Below, in pieces: positions 34,295 to 43,079 of a stretch of 50,141 nucleotides of DNA; the first letter of the stretch is position 1, and every line of letters begins with the position of its first letter. The notes under the pieces are model-generated. The model did not search any database. It was not told where the DNA came from and saw only the letters and a program-made list of their open reading frames with translations. The position numbers and the translations under genes are program-made. Source of the DNA: Fimousia sp045616445 (GTDB taxonomy: Bacteria > Bacillota > Clostridia > Lachnospirales > Lachnospiraceae); NCBI GenBank assembly GCA_045616445.1, contig JAZLGR010000032.1:1-50141 (forward strand). The letters run 5' to 3'.

Positions 34295-35653
34295 ATGATT
34301 CGGAAAGTATTAGTCGCAAACCGAGGCGAAATTGCGATCAGAATCATCCGCGCATGCCGAGAGATGGGAATTGAGACTGTCGCAGTTTACTCAGAAGCGG
34401 ACAGGGAATCCCTTCATGTAATGCTTGCGGATGAAAGTGTGTGCATTGGACCTGCCAGTGCGAAGGAAAGCTATCTGAATATGGAACAGATCATCAGTGC
34501 AACCATACTGACCGGTGCGGATGCGATTCACCCGGGCTTCGGATTTTTATCCGAGAATGCAGCATTTGCAAAGCTGTGCGAAAGCTGCTCAATCACCTTC
34601 ATCGGACCGGATTCTGACACAATTGCAAAGCTTGGCAATAAGGCGGAAGCGAGAAGAACCATGATCGAAGCAGGTGTTCCGGTTATTCCAGGCAGTGAAG
34701 AGATGGTAAGCGATGAAAAAAGAGGATTAGAGATTGCAAAAGAAGTAGGATTCCCCGTCATCATCAAAGCAGTCCTTGGAGGTGGCGGCAAGGGTATGCG
34801 TGTCGTACATGACGAAACAGAGTTTGAGAGCCTGTTTCTCACCGCAAGAAAGGAATCTGAGGCAGCATTTGGAGATGGACACATGTATATCGAACACTAT
34901 GTGGTAAATCCAAAGCATATTGAATTTCAGATTTTAGCCGATTCCTATGGCAATACCATTCATTTAGGCGAACGTGACTGCTCCATTCAGCGAAATCATC
35001 AGAAAATCATTGAAGAAGCACCTTCCACAGCACTTAGTGAAGCACTTCGTGAAAAAATGGGCGCAGTGGCAGTGCGTGCAGCCAAAGCGGCAGGCTATGA
35101 GAATGCAGGAACCATTGAATTTTTATTAGAAGCAGACGGCACTTTCTACTTTATGGAGATGAATACCCGTATTCAGGTGGAGCATCCGGTTACAGAGTGG
35201 ATTACCGGTGTGGATCTGATCAAAGAGATGATCCGAATCGCAGAGGGCAAGCAGCTTTCTTATACCCAGGATGATATCCACATTCAGGGCTACGCCATCG
35301 AATGCCGCATCAATGCGGAGGATCCATCCAGAAACTTCCGTCCATGTCCTGCTAAAATTAAGAATTTATATCTTCCGGGAGGGAAGGGAATTCGTGTGGA
35401 TTCCTCCATCTATGCCGGATATCAGATTTCTCCATTTTACGATTCCATGATGGCAAAACTCATTGTATTTGCCAAAAACCGTGGAGAAGCCATTCGTAAG
35501 ATGCAGAGTGCCCTCGGTGAAGTCATCATCGACGGCGTAACAACCAATGTGGACTTTCTTTATGATATTATGCAGCGTGAGGATTATCAGCATGACTATC
35601 TGACCGTTGATTATATGGAACATGTCTTAGAAGATATGTATGGTGAAGCATAA
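34295..35653 (+). CDS. accC: Biotin carboxylase of acetyl-CoA carboxylase
   Basis: The 452-residue ATP-grasp enzyme carboxylates biotin on AccB. Visible motifs are VLVANRGEIAIRI at the start, the glycine-rich loop GGGGKGMR, and the EMNTRIQVEHPVTE catalytic segment. Its stop TAA overlaps the next ATG by one base (TAATG), so translation of accDA is coupled to it. Confidence 0.97.
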   Translation: MIRKVLVANRGEIAIRIIRACREMGIETVAVYSEADRESLHVMLADESVCIGPASAKESYLNMEQIISATILTGADAIHPGFGFLSENAAFAKLCESCSITFIGPDSDTIAKLGNKAEARRTMIEAGVPVIPGSEEMVSDEKRGLEIAKEVGFPVIIKAVLGGGGKGMRVVHDETEFESLFLTARKESEAAFGDGHMYIEHYVVNPKHIEFQILADSYGNTIHLGERDCSIQRNHQKIIEEAPSTALSEALREKMGAVAVRAAKAAGYENAGTIEFLLEADGTFYFMEMNTRIQVEHPVTEWITGVDLIKEMIRIAEGKQLSYTQDDIHIQGYAIECRINAEDPSRNFRPCPAKIKNLYLPGGKGIRVDSSIYAGYQISPFYDSMMAKLIVFAKNRGEAIRKMQSALGEVIIDGVTTNVDFLYDIMQREDYQHDYLTVDYMEHVLEDMYGEA

Positions 35654-37365
35654 TGGAATTTAAAAAGACAGCTAGAATTCGTTTAAGAAAAGAACATACC
35701 GATAAGAGTGCAGAAATACCAGAAAATATAATGAGAAAATGCAACCTGTGCAAGAAGGCAATCTTTGTAGAAGAGACCGTAGCCAATGGATACATTTGCC
35801 CAAAATGCGGTGGATACTTAAGGATGCCTGCCCAGGCCAGATTAAAGGCTATCGTCGATGAGGGTTCCTTCGAAGAGTGGGATATAGGACTGACTAATGA
35901 GAATCCTTTAGGAATGAAGAACTATCCTGAAAAAGTAGCCGACTTAAAAGAAAAAACAGGTCTTGATGAAGCCGTTCTGACAGGGAAAGCAACCATTTGC
36001 GGCAGAGAAACGGTCATTATGATCATGGATTGCAGATTTTTGACAGCCAGTATGGGATACGTGGTTGGTGAGAAGATTACCCGCGGCGTGGAACGTGCCA
36101 CAAAGCTTAGACTGCCAGTGATTATCTTCACTGCTTCCGGCGGTGCCAGAATGCAGGAAGGTATATCCTCACTGATGCAGATGGCCAAAACATCTGCAGC
36201 ATTCAAACGCCATGCCGATGCAGGGCTTCTCTATATCACAGTACTGACCAATCCGACCACCGGTGGTGTAACAGCAAGCTTTGCCATGCTTGGAGATATT
36301 ATCCTGGCGGAACCGGATGCCTTAGTTGGCTTTGCAGGCCCTCGTGTTATCGAGCAGACCATTGGTCAGAAGCTGCCAAAGGGATTTCAGCGTTCTGAAT
36401 TTCTGGAAGCCCATGGATTTGTGGATCGTATTGTAAAGCGTCAAGATCTAAGAGATGAGCTTGGTAATCTGTTAAAGCTTCATACTGCAGAAAGTGCGAT
36501 TCTGATATCCAATGAAGCAAAGAATACGAATCCAGTGCACAATTATATAGAAGAAACAGCTGTCAAAGAACCGGAAAAAGGTATTCTTTCAGCCTGGGAG
36601 CGCGTGCAGAAATCCCGTGAAAAGGACCGGCCGGTAGGCATTCACTATATTGAAAAATTATTCCCATCCTTTGTGGAGATGAAGGGAGACCGCTATTTTG
36701 CAGATGATCCTGCAATTTGCGGGGGCATTGCCGAATTTCATGGTATGCCAGTCACCGTCATCGCCCAGATGAAGGGACGCAATACAAAGGAGAATGTGGC
36801 ATACAATTTCGGCATGCCAAATCCAGAAGGCTATCGTAAGGCACTGCGTCTTATGAAACAGGCAGATCGATTCGGCCGTCCGATCATCTGCTTTGTGGAT
36901 ACACCAGGTGCATACTGTGGTTTAGAAGCAGAAGAACGTGGTCAGGGAGAAGCCATCGCAAGAAATCTTTATGAGATGGCAGATCTTAAGGTGCCGGTTT
37001 TATCCATTTTTATTGGAGAAGGCGGTAGTGGCGGAGCACTTGCCCTTGCAGTTGCCAATGAGATCTGGATGTTAGAAAATAGTGCCTACTCCATTCTTTC
37101 TCCGGAAGGATTTGCCTCCATCTTATGGAAGGATGCAAAGCTTCGCGAGAAGGCGGCAGAAGTGATGAAGATGACAGCCAGTGATCTCTATGAAGCCGGC
37201 TTTGTGGAAAAAGTCATTGAAGAACCTGACGTATATGTGGAAGAAACTATGGACGAAGTGATTGCAGCCATGGAGGCTGGCATAGTCACATTTTTAAAAA
37301 GTAAAGAAGGAATGACCAGAGAAGAAGTTATGGAAGAGCGTTATCAGCGGTTTCGAATGATGTAA
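35653..37365 (+). CDS. accDA: Acetyl-CoA carboxylase carboxyltransferase, fused beta-alpha subunits
   Basis: The 570-residue protein joins AccD (about 1-290) and AccA (about 295-570). The AccD zinc ribbon is Cys30, Cys33, Cys49 and Cys52; the crotonase-like core follows with FTASGGARMQEG. The AccA half contains FVDTPGAYCGLEAEERGQG and GEGGSGGAL. It transfers CO2 from biotin to acetyl-CoA to form malonyl-CoA. In E. coli these are two proteins. The joint is continuous and short. It is the last gene of the operon and starts on the accC stop codon. Confidence 0.95.
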   Translation: MEFKKTARIRLRKEHTDKSAEIPENIMRKCNLCKKAIFVEETVANGYICPKCGGYLRMPAQARLKAIVDEGSFEEWDIGLTNENPLGMKNYPEKVADLKEKTGLDEAVLTGKATICGRETVIMIMDCRFLTASMGYVVGEKITRGVERATKLRLPVIIFTASGGARMQEGISSLMQMAKTSAAFKRHADAGLLYITVLTNPTTGGVTASFAMLGDIILAEPDALVGFAGPRVIEQTIGQKLPKGFQRSEFLEAHGFVDRIVKRQDLRDELGNLLKLHTAESAILISNEAKNTNPVHNYIEETAVKEPEKGILSAWERVQKSREKDRPVGIHYIEKLFPSFVEMKGDRYFADDPAICGGIAEFHGMPVTVIAQMKGRNTKENVAYNFGMPNPEGYRKALRLMKQADRFGRPIICFVDTPGAYCGLEAEERGQGEAIARNLYEMADLKVPVLSIFIGEGGSGGALALAVANEIWMLENSAYSILSPEGFASILWKDAKLREKAAEVMKMTASDLYEAGFVEKVIEEPDVYVEETMDEVIAAMEAGIVTFLKSKEGMTREEVMEERYQRFRMM

Positions 37366-37373
37366 AAAGTTAT

Positions 37374-37450
37374 ATTATTTGGTTCGAATAATGCTTTAAT
37401 TCAAAACAAGTATTGAAAAGAAATAGCTACTTCTAGTATAATAATATAAT
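37374..37450 (+). promoter_or_regulatory. Promoter and palindrome of the MarR/FabT-like gene
   Basis: A 19-bp inverted repeat ATTATTTG-gtt-CGAATAAT (37374-37392, one mismatch) lies directly after the accDA stop. Then comes TTCAA...TTGAA (37400-37404, 37413-37417), TTGAAA as a -35, and TATAAT 18 nt on. The spacing of the repeat suits a MarR dimer, suggesting autoregulation. No terminator is seen between accDA and this gene, so some read-through is likely. Confidence 0.55.
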
Positions 37451-37476
37451 GATAATGATATATAGGAGTAATATAC

Positions 37477-37932
37477 ATGGACAAAAACCTCTACGAAACT
37501 ATTAATACAATGCTTGTTTCATATTTCAATGAGATTATGGGACTGGAAGAGCGTGCGATTATCACTGAAGAATTCAAGGATATCAGCAACAATGATATGC
37601 ATATTATTGAAGCAATCGGCCTCGAGGGCAATCGTATGACCCTCATTGCGAATAAGTTGAATATCACAGTTGGTTCTCTGACGACGTCCATGAACGGTCT
37701 TGTGAAAAAAGGCTATGTGGAAAGAAGAAGAACAGAAGAAGACCGACGTGTTGTGAACATCTACCTTTTGGAAAAGGGTGTGAAAGCATTCAAGCATCAT
37801 GAAAACTTCCATAAGAGAATGACAGATGCACTAATTTCCAGTGTTACAGAAGAAGAATTGATCACATGGGTGAAGTCCTTTGACGCACTCAATAAGTTTT
37901 TCAGAGAAGAAGCGGAGAAGCAGGTTTTATAA
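37477..37932 (+). CDS. MarR-family regulator, probably FabT-like
   Basis: The 151-residue protein has a winged helix-turn-helix (about 35-105; LTTSMNGLVKKGYVERRR with the wing EEDRRVVNIYL) and terminal helices for dimerisation. FabT, the fatty-acid repressor of streptococci, has this size and location next to the fab cluster. In streptococci it lies near the start of the cluster; here it is at the end with its own promoter. It probably binds the fabH and self promoters, with acyl-ACP as possible corepressor. This assignment rests on context and size. Confidence 0.82.
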   Translation: MDKNLYETINTMLVSYFNEIMGLEERAIITEEFKDISNNDMHIIEAIGLEGNRMTLIANKLNITVGSLTTSMNGLVKKGYVERRRTEEDRRVVNIYLLEKGVKAFKHHENFHKRMTDALISSVTEEELITWVKSFDALNKFFREEAEKQVL

Positions 37933-37934
37933 TC

Positions 37935-38321
37935 ATGGCAAAATGGGGAAAGAAAGCAAATAAACAACAAGTGAATCTTCCATCCGGATGGTTTTATATG
38001 GCAGACAAAGAACTGTTTGTTGCAGACCTTCAGGATGCATTTGCAGACGACAGTTTTGAGACAGATATTTGGCGCGATCTTGGAATTCTTGAAATCTGTG
38101 TTGGCGAGAAGAATTATATCGATGTGGAACACTGTGAAGTGGATCTTGAGGATGAATACAGCAATGATTATCTTGAGGCCCATCATGTAAAATCCTTATT
38201 TTATCTTTCTTTCAAACCGGATGCCTATGAAGCATGTCTTCCGGCACTGAAAAAAATCCTTGCAAAACACGGTGGATTCATCTGTGGCGACACCGATGAT
38301 TTTACACCAGTCATTCGTTAA
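37935..38321 (+). CDS. Hypothetical acidic protein after the MarR gene
   Basis: I do not recognise this 128-residue protein. It has a basic N-terminus (1-15) and then an acidic alpha/beta-looking body (DLEDEYSNDYLEAHH), with no membrane segment or metal motif. It begins 2 nt after the MarR stop without a clear ribosome site, implying coupled translation and joint regulation. A terminator follows 15 nt after the stop. Confidence 0.75.
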   Translation: MAKWGKKANKQQVNLPSGWFYMADKELFVADLQDAFADDSFETDIWRDLGILEICVGEKNYIDVEHCEVDLEDEYSNDYLEAHHVKSLFYLSFKPDAYEACLPALKKILAKHGGFICGDTDDFTPVIR

Positions 38322-38335
38322 TTATATGAAATAAC

Positions 38336-38373
38336 AAAGGCTGTCTGATTCATAATCAGACAGCCTTTTTTTC
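38336..38373. terminator. Bidirectional terminator between convergent genes
   Basis: A perfect 15-bp stem (AAAGGCTGTCTGATT with AATCAGACAGCCTTT) and a 3-nt loop are followed by TTTTTTTC on the plus strand and by TTTG on the minus strand. It serves the MarR-hypothetical pair and possibly the minus-strand peptidase. Confidence 0.88.
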
Positions 38374-38386
38374 TTTTTATGCGCGA

Positions 38387-39109
38387 CTACTGCATACTTT
38401 CGGTTTCCCACACAATCTCGTCGATTGCTTCCTGCAATTCAGGAATATCTTCCGGAACGATCTCGAATGCATCGCCAAGGAGCATATAATCATCGCCCTC
38501 CACAATCATACCGCCGGTATTTGGCAGGGCAAAGATCGGAATGCTATGAAGCTTTAAGTCAATGAGCAGACTCGCCAGATGGTCGAAGGAATCTTCATAG
38601 TGGACTTCGATATCAAATCCGGATAAGAGTCCAAGCCCTTCCATATAATCATAATCCTGACCTTCCTCCTCAGGCGTTACATGAAACCGGTCAAACTGGA
38701 TCATGGCGCCGGCACTGGTACCCATATAAATACCCTTAAACTTCTGAATAAATGGTCTTATATTGCGCTGATCGATGCGATATAAGAAGCGGTCCGGATA
38801 TCCGCCAGTGAAGAAGACGATGTCAGCAAAGAAGAACTTCATGCGCATCTTCGCTCTGGAATCTTTATAATAATGTAGAACACGGATATTCTTCCTCTTG
38901 ATGCCGTAGTTCATGAATTCTCTGGCGATTTCTTCGTACTGAGGACCACCCTTGCCGAATTCACGGTCGAATTCTTCGGCGTTGGTTATGAAATCCTCAT
39001 GGTAAGACCAGGGAACGATGAGCACCTTCATGTTCGGATTGATGATGGAACGAAGGGCATCGTAGGCAAATGGTTCACTAAAATTGTTAATGTTAAGCAG
39101 AATATTCAT
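38387..39109 (-). CDS. Peptidase S51 (PepE/cyanophycinase-like)
   Basis: The 240-residue protein has the S51 nucleophile elbow GTSAGAM (Ser in the middle, about residue 131) and an upstream FFTGGYPDRF segment; a His/Asp partner is not certain. PepE cleaves Asp-X dipeptides in the cytosol. ATG 39109 follows GAGGTG by 6 nt; an in-frame TTG at 39127 is upstream of that site. The size suits PepE rather than the longer cyanophycinases. Confidence 0.82.
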   Translation of the reverse strand: MNILLNINNFSEPFAYDALRSIINPNMKVLIVPWSYHEDFITNAEEFDREFGKGGPQYEEIAREFMNYGIKRKNIRVLHYYKDSRAKMRMKFFFADIVFFTGGYPDRFLYRIDQRNIRPFIQKFKGIYMGTSAGAMIQFDRFHVTPEEEGQDYDYMEGLGLLSGFDIEVHYEDSFDHLASLLIDLKLHSIPIFALPNTGGMIVEGDDYMLLGDAFEIVPEDIPELQEAIDEIVWETESMQ

Positions 39110-39286
39110 TGTTATCACCTCGTCCAACTATTGTACTCTTAAAATAAGAAAAAAGAAAGTGTGTTTAAATATAATTTATGGTAGTTTATTTTGCTTTTTT
39201 GTATCCTTTTATATTTGAAAAACATATTCTATATTAAAAGTGTAAAAATGACTGTTCGTTTAGAGAGGAAGGAGTGACAGTGGAAG

Positions 39287-40057
39287 ATGACTTACAAATA
39301 CAAAGGAAAATTAGTTTTTATTTTTATATGCGGCAGCCTTCTGCTTTGTGCCATGGGAATTTGTTACTGGTTCCAGACTTTGATTTCAGCGAAGGAAGCA
39401 CAGATAACAGAAAGCTGGGAAAAATATGATCAGGCCGTCAAGGAACTGGACGAAACCATGGATACCCTCCGCGAACAGATTGTAAAGAATGCGGAAGATT
39501 CCTATTACGCTGGCGGATATGAGAGTGCAGTGAAGATTATTGATCAGGGACTTGAGATGTTGGAGAATGATGAGACATTGATTTCTCTCCGTGAAAAATA
39601 TGAGAATTTAAAGCCGGTAAATCTCAATGATCTGCCAGTTGCAGGATACGGAGATTCCTACCAGAACGGAGAGGATAATATTAATAAGAATGATACACTC
39701 CGAGACAATCAGGGGAACAGCTATAATAGCAGCTTATCCATCGATTATCAGGGCGATGTATCCTGGAATTTAGAAGGCAGATATGCAGCATTTGACGGAA
39801 CCATCGCATGTCCGGAAGGTGCAACCTCATCCTTTAATACTTCAGATGTGACTGTACGCATCTATGGTGACGGCAACCTCCTTTATACATCCAATCCATC
39901 AGGACCGGAAAGTGGTCCTACTCCATTCCATGTGGATGTCAATGGTGTTAATACACTGACCATTGAATGGGATTGCGATTATACCTTTAATCTCTGGTAC
40001 AGCTGGAGCAATTTCGCAACCATTTACGATGGACAATTAACACCGAACTCGTTATAA
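39287..40057 (+). CDS. Membrane-anchored NPCBM-like domain protein
   Basis: The 256-residue protein has a single N-terminal membrane anchor (8-28), a charged coiled-coil (about 33-65), a helical segment (70-100), an Asn/Asp-rich linker and a C-terminal beta domain. The latter (about 155-256, with FDGTIACPE...RIYGDGNLLYTS) matches NPCBM/NEW2-like carbohydrate-binding folds. It probably sits on the outer face of the membrane. An in-frame stop just upstream fixes the start at 39287; AAGGAG is 12 nt away. Confidence 0.75.
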   Translation: MTYKYKGKLVFIFICGSLLLCAMGICYWFQTLISAKEAQITESWEKYDQAVKELDETMDTLREQIVKNAEDSYYAGGYESAVKIIDQGLEMLENDETLISLREKYENLKPVNLNDLPVAGYGDSYQNGEDNINKNDTLRDNQGNSYNSSLSIDYQGDVSWNLEGRYAAFDGTIACPEGATSSFNTSDVTVRIYGDGNLLYTSNPSGPESGPTPFHVDVNGVNTLTIEWDCDYTFNLWYSWSNFATIYDGQLTPNSL

Positions 40058-40087
40058 TGAAAGGAGTTTTAGAAGAAGGAGTAAGAG

Positions 40088-40417
40088 ATGAGTTTTATTG
40101 GAGATATTTTTGCAGTAAAAGAAAAACTCTGGGAAGGAACCAGCGAGGAAACCTGCGAAAAGAATATTGAAAAGTTAAAAGACGCAGGCATCTATGTACA
40201 GAGTTTCAAGAAGAACCAACAGGTTCCAAAGTGTACTGGTCAGTGCGGAAGCTGTGCAGCAGCGGGCGGCTGTGGCGAGAATGCCACATTTAAAGAAAAG
40301 CTTGGCTCCGGCTGTTCAGATGATCTGTTAAAACCAAAGAAGAATTATGATACATTCCTGATTTACGTTAAAGAGAAGGAATTAGACCGTGCTCGTCAGA
40401 TTCTTGGCATGAACTAG
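40088..40417 (+). CDS. Hypothetical cysteine-rich small protein
   Basis: I do not recognise this 109-residue protein. A central cluster Cys49, Cys53, Cys56, Cys62 and Cys76 (KCTGQCGSCAAAGGCG) suggests a metal or Fe-S site. The C-terminal DTFLIYVKEKELDRARQIL resembles the end of DUF2007-type or sensor domains. It is cytosolic, with GAAGGAG before the ATG, and lies 16 nt ahead of the GDSL gene. Confidence 0.78.
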   Translation: MSFIGDIFAVKEKLWEGTSEETCEKNIEKLKDAGIYVQSFKKNQQVPKCTGQCGSCAAAGGCGENATFKEKLGSGCSDDLLKPKKNYDTFLIYVKEKELDRARQILGMN

Positions 40418-40433
40418 AACGGGAGGAATATAG

Positions 40434-40994
40434 ATGAAGGTAATTTGTCTCGGTGATTCCAATACCTACGGTTATGATCCAAGATCTTTCTGGGGAGAAC
40501 CGATCGAGCGGCCATGGCCACGTATTCTCCAGGATGAATATGGGATCGAGGCGGTAAACTTTGGAGAGAATGGAAGAGAGATTCCCCACAGTGCCTATGT
40601 GATGGAGTATCTGATCAAGCGTATCAGGAAGGAGCAGCCGGCAGATGTACTGATCATTCTGCTTGGCAGCAATGATATCCTGAACTGTCCTATCAGAGGA
40701 GCCGAGAAGGTTGCCAATAGGTTAGATGGATTCCTGGGGATGCTGAAGGAGAGAACGAGAGATCTGCCCGTATTGTTGTTAGCACCACCGGCGATGCCAG
40801 GGCTAGAGCCTTACATCGATGAAACCTGTAAAGCGGTTCCGGGAATATATGAAGCGGCAGCGAAAAAGTATCAGATGGCATATGCAGACTGTGAAACATG
40901 GGGAATCGAGACGGGTTTTGACCGGGTTCATTTTACAGAAGCAGGACATGTCCGTTTTGCGGAAATGCTAGTCCGTGTGTTACGGACAAAATAG
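40434..40994 (+). CDS. SGNH/GDSL-family esterase
   Basis: The 186-residue protein has the full SGNH set: Ser9 in GDSNTYGY, Gly45 in the NFGENG block, Asn80 in GSND, and Asp163/His166 in FDRVHF. It has no signal peptide and is near the minimal length for the fold, so it is a cytosolic esterase or deacetylase, for example of acylated sugars. It follows the cysteine-rich gene closely, so they may share a transcript ending at the terminator at 41153. Confidence 0.9.
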   Translation: MKVICLGDSNTYGYDPRSFWGEPIERPWPRILQDEYGIEAVNFGENGREIPHSAYVMEYLIKRIRKEQPADVLIILLGSNDILNCPIRGAEKVANRLDGFLGMLKERTRDLPVLLLAPPAMPGLEPYIDETCKAVPGIYEAAAKKYQMAYADCETWGIETGFDRVHFTEAGHVRFAEMLVRVLRTK

Positions 40995-41152
40995 GAAAAC
41001 TTTAAAAAAAATCAAAAAAACGACAAAAAACGAAGGCGTAAAAGCTTGTTTTTTTAAGCTAAACGTGTTAATATGTCCATATCAGAAAGACATACATTCT
41101 GATTGAATTTGATTTTATATTTTATTTATTTCTATAATATTTTATCCTCATG
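40995..41152. other. AT-rich gap after the GDSL gene
   Basis: The gap contains poly-A stretches and a small AGCTT-G-TTTTTTT-AAGCT repeat (about 41044-41061). TCAGAAAGACATACATTCTGA (about 41083-41103) is partly palindromic. No gene is supported. Confidence 0.4.
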
Positions 41153-41190
41153 AAAATCCTGTCAATTTTATTGGCAGGATTTTCTTTTTT
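41153..41190 (+). terminator. Terminator before the VOC gene
   Basis: A 13-bp stem with one G-U pair (AAAATCCTGTCAA with TTGGCAGGATTTT) is followed by CTTTTTTG. The promoter of the next gene overlaps its 3' half: TTGGCA as -35, an 18-nt spacer and TAGAAT (41196). Confidence 0.85.
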
Positions 41191-41247
41191 GTGATAGAAT
41201 AACAATAGTTTTTTATTTTAAGATTATTTTAATTTGGAGGGAATATC

Positions 41248-41613
41248 ATGTTTACATTTAACCACTTTAACATTAACGTATTAGACTTAGAACGAAGCCT
41301 GAAGTTTTATGATGAAGCACTCGGACTTTCTGTTGTACGCGAAAAAGTCGCATCCGATGACAGCTTTATCTTAAAATATCTTGGTGATGGAGTAACAGAC
41401 TTTACATTAGAGCTTACCTGGCTCCGTGACCGTGAAGAACCATATAACTTAGGGGATGAAGAATTCCATCTTGCATTCCATGTAGACGATTTTGATGCAG
41501 CATATAAAAAGCATGAAGAGATGGGCTGTATCGCATTCGAGAATCCATCCATGGGAATCTACTTTATCACAGACCCAGATGGTTACTGGCTTGAAATCGT
41601 ACCTGCAAAATAA
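41248..41613 (+). CDS. VOC-family protein (glyoxalase I-like)
   Basis: The 121-residue protein is a two-module VOC barrel. FNHFNINVLDLERSLKFYDEALG provides the first metal His, ELTW a second ligand, and HVDDFDAAYKKHEEMG with DPDGYWLEIV the rest. The family includes lactoylglutathione lyase, which detoxifies methylglyoxal, and many other metal enzymes. As most clostridia lack glutathione, the true substrate is open. The AGGG ribosome site is good. Confidence 0.87.
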   Translation: MFTFNHFNINVLDLERSLKFYDEALGLSVVREKVASDDSFILKYLGDGVTDFTLELTWLRDREEPYNLGDEEFHLAFHVDDFDAAYKKHEEMGCIAFENPSMGIYFITDPDGYWLEIVPAK

Positions 41614-41665
41614 GGAAAATTTACATTACTAATTCCATAAGATCATAAGAAAAGAGAGGAAAGAA

Positions 41666-42943
41666 ATGAAGACAATGATGAAAAAGGCCGCTTGTTTTCT
41701 TCTGATTTTCGTCATGGCATTTGGCATGATCAGTATCGTGGCACCTGTTAAAACCCAGGCTGCCGGTGCTTACACAATCAAAGTTAACAAAAAAGCGAAT
41801 GTTGTAACTGTTTACCAGGGTGGTAAACCAATCAAAGCGATGCTTTGCTCCTGTGGCGGTGGTAATACACCTTCCGGTACTTATAACACAAAGGCAAAAT
41901 ATCGCTGGCATACATTAATGGGACCTAGCTACGGCCAGTACTGTACACGTATTGTCAATGGTATCTTATTCCATTCCGTATGGTACTATAACAATGGAAG
42001 CAAAACTTCCCAGGCTGTAAAGGAATTCAACAAGCTCGGCAAAACTGCATCCCACGGATGTGTTCGTTTATCCGTTGCAGATTCCAAGTGGATCTATGAC
42101 CACTGTAAAGTAGGAACCAAGGTTACCATCTATTCCAGCACAAATCCAGGCCCACTTGGCAAACCAGCTGCTTATAAGATGCCAGCATCCGCAGGCTCCA
42201 GAAACTGGGACCCAACAGACGCAAGTGCATCTAACAAATATTACCAGGGACTTCCAAGTCTTTCTCAGAAAGTAAAGACTGTTAAGGGTGGCGACAAGAC
42301 TTATGCAACAGCAAAATCCCTTGTAAAAGCAACACAGAAGAATGGCAAAAAGTATAAGAGCTTAACAGCAAGCGTTACAAAATTAAAAGGCAAGAAGTAT
42401 GTATCTGCCAAATATAGCAATACTTCCGCAGGTACCTATAAGATTAAGTACAAGTTGACTGGTTCCTCCGGCGTATCACTGACAAAGACATTTACAGTGA
42501 AGGTTACAAAACCAGCGAAACCAGCAAAACCTAAAGTAAAGGTAACCACAACATCTGATAAACTGAAGATCAATAAGAAGGATGCAACAAGATGGTTAGC
42601 ATCTGCATCCGTCTCTGGAACTGACCTGACAACCAAAGTTAAGGTATACATCAAGGCACCAGGCGCAGATTCCTACAAGAAGTTCACATACAAGGAAGCA
42701 CAGGCATATGTATTTGACAAGGATGGAACATACTCCATCTACTACCTTGCTGCAAATCCTAAGGATACAACTGTGAAGACAAAATCTGATGTGGTAACTG
42801 TAAAAGTAAAACCAGCTTCCACAGAAACTGATCCAGTTGACCCTGTTGATCCTGTTGATCCGGTAGATCCAGTGGATCCAGCAGAACCTGAAGTGACTCC
42901 ATCTGCAACAACAGAAACTGTAGCAGAAACAGCACAGGAATAA
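41666..42943 (+). CDS. Secreted L,D-transpeptidase (YkuD) with C-terminal repeat tail
   Basis: The 425-residue protein has a signal peptide (1-33, ending KTQAA). A YkuD catalytic domain follows (35-157) with His103 and the SHGCVR motif (Ser129, Cys132, Arg134). It makes 3-3 cross-links in peptidoglycan or attaches proteins. After it come two beta-rich Ig-like modules (about 200-288 and 290-390), then a VDP repeat tail (about 393-408) and an acidic end. The tail may span the wall. No sortase LPxTG motif is present. A terminator lies downstream at 42968. Confidence 0.93.
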   Translation: MKTMMKKAACFLLIFVMAFGMISIVAPVKTQAAGAYTIKVNKKANVVTVYQGGKPIKAMLCSCGGGNTPSGTYNTKAKYRWHTLMGPSYGQYCTRIVNGILFHSVWYYNNGSKTSQAVKEFNKLGKTASHGCVRLSVADSKWIYDHCKVGTKVTIYSSTNPGPLGKPAAYKMPASAGSRNWDPTDASASNKYYQGLPSLSQKVKTVKGGDKTYATAKSLVKATQKNGKKYKSLTASVTKLKGKKYVSAKYSNTSAGTYKIKYKLTGSSGVSLTKTFTVKVTKPAKPAKPKVKVTTTSDKLKINKKDATRWLASASVSGTDLTTKVKVYIKAPGADSYKKFTYKEAQAYVFDKDGTYSIYYLAANPKDTTVKTKSDVVTVKVKPASTETDPVDPVDPVDPVDPVDPAEPEVTPSATTETVAETAQE

Positions 42944-42967
42944 CATCCGGCTTAATAAGTAAAGTTT

Positions 42968-42998
42968 AAAGGAGATTCTGATAAAGAATCTCCTTTTT
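42968..42998 (+). terminator. Terminator after the L,D-transpeptidase gene
   Basis: A perfect 12-bp stem (AAAGGAGATTCT with AGAATCTCCTTT) is followed by TT. It lies just before the leuS -35 element. Confidence 0.85.
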
Positions 42999-43001
42999 AA
43001 T

Positions 43002-43030
43002 TTGACTTCCTTTTTTTATAGTAGTACAAT
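43002..43030 (+). promoter_or_regulatory. leuS promoter
   Basis: TTGACT (43002-43007), a 17-nt spacer and TACAAT (43025-43030) form a near-consensus promoter. The leader before ATG 43080 is about 40 nt, and no T-box structure is visible. Confidence 0.75.
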
Positions 43031-43079
43031 ATATTAGTTAAATTCTATACGAAATAAATTCTTTAGGAGGAATAGATAT

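Noticed and set aside
42838..42890. CRISPR-like repeats
   Set aside because: The 9-nt tandem units encode VDP residues in frame and have no spacers.
43031..43079. T-box leader before leuS
   Set aside because: The leader is only about 40 nt and has no terminator/antiterminator structure.
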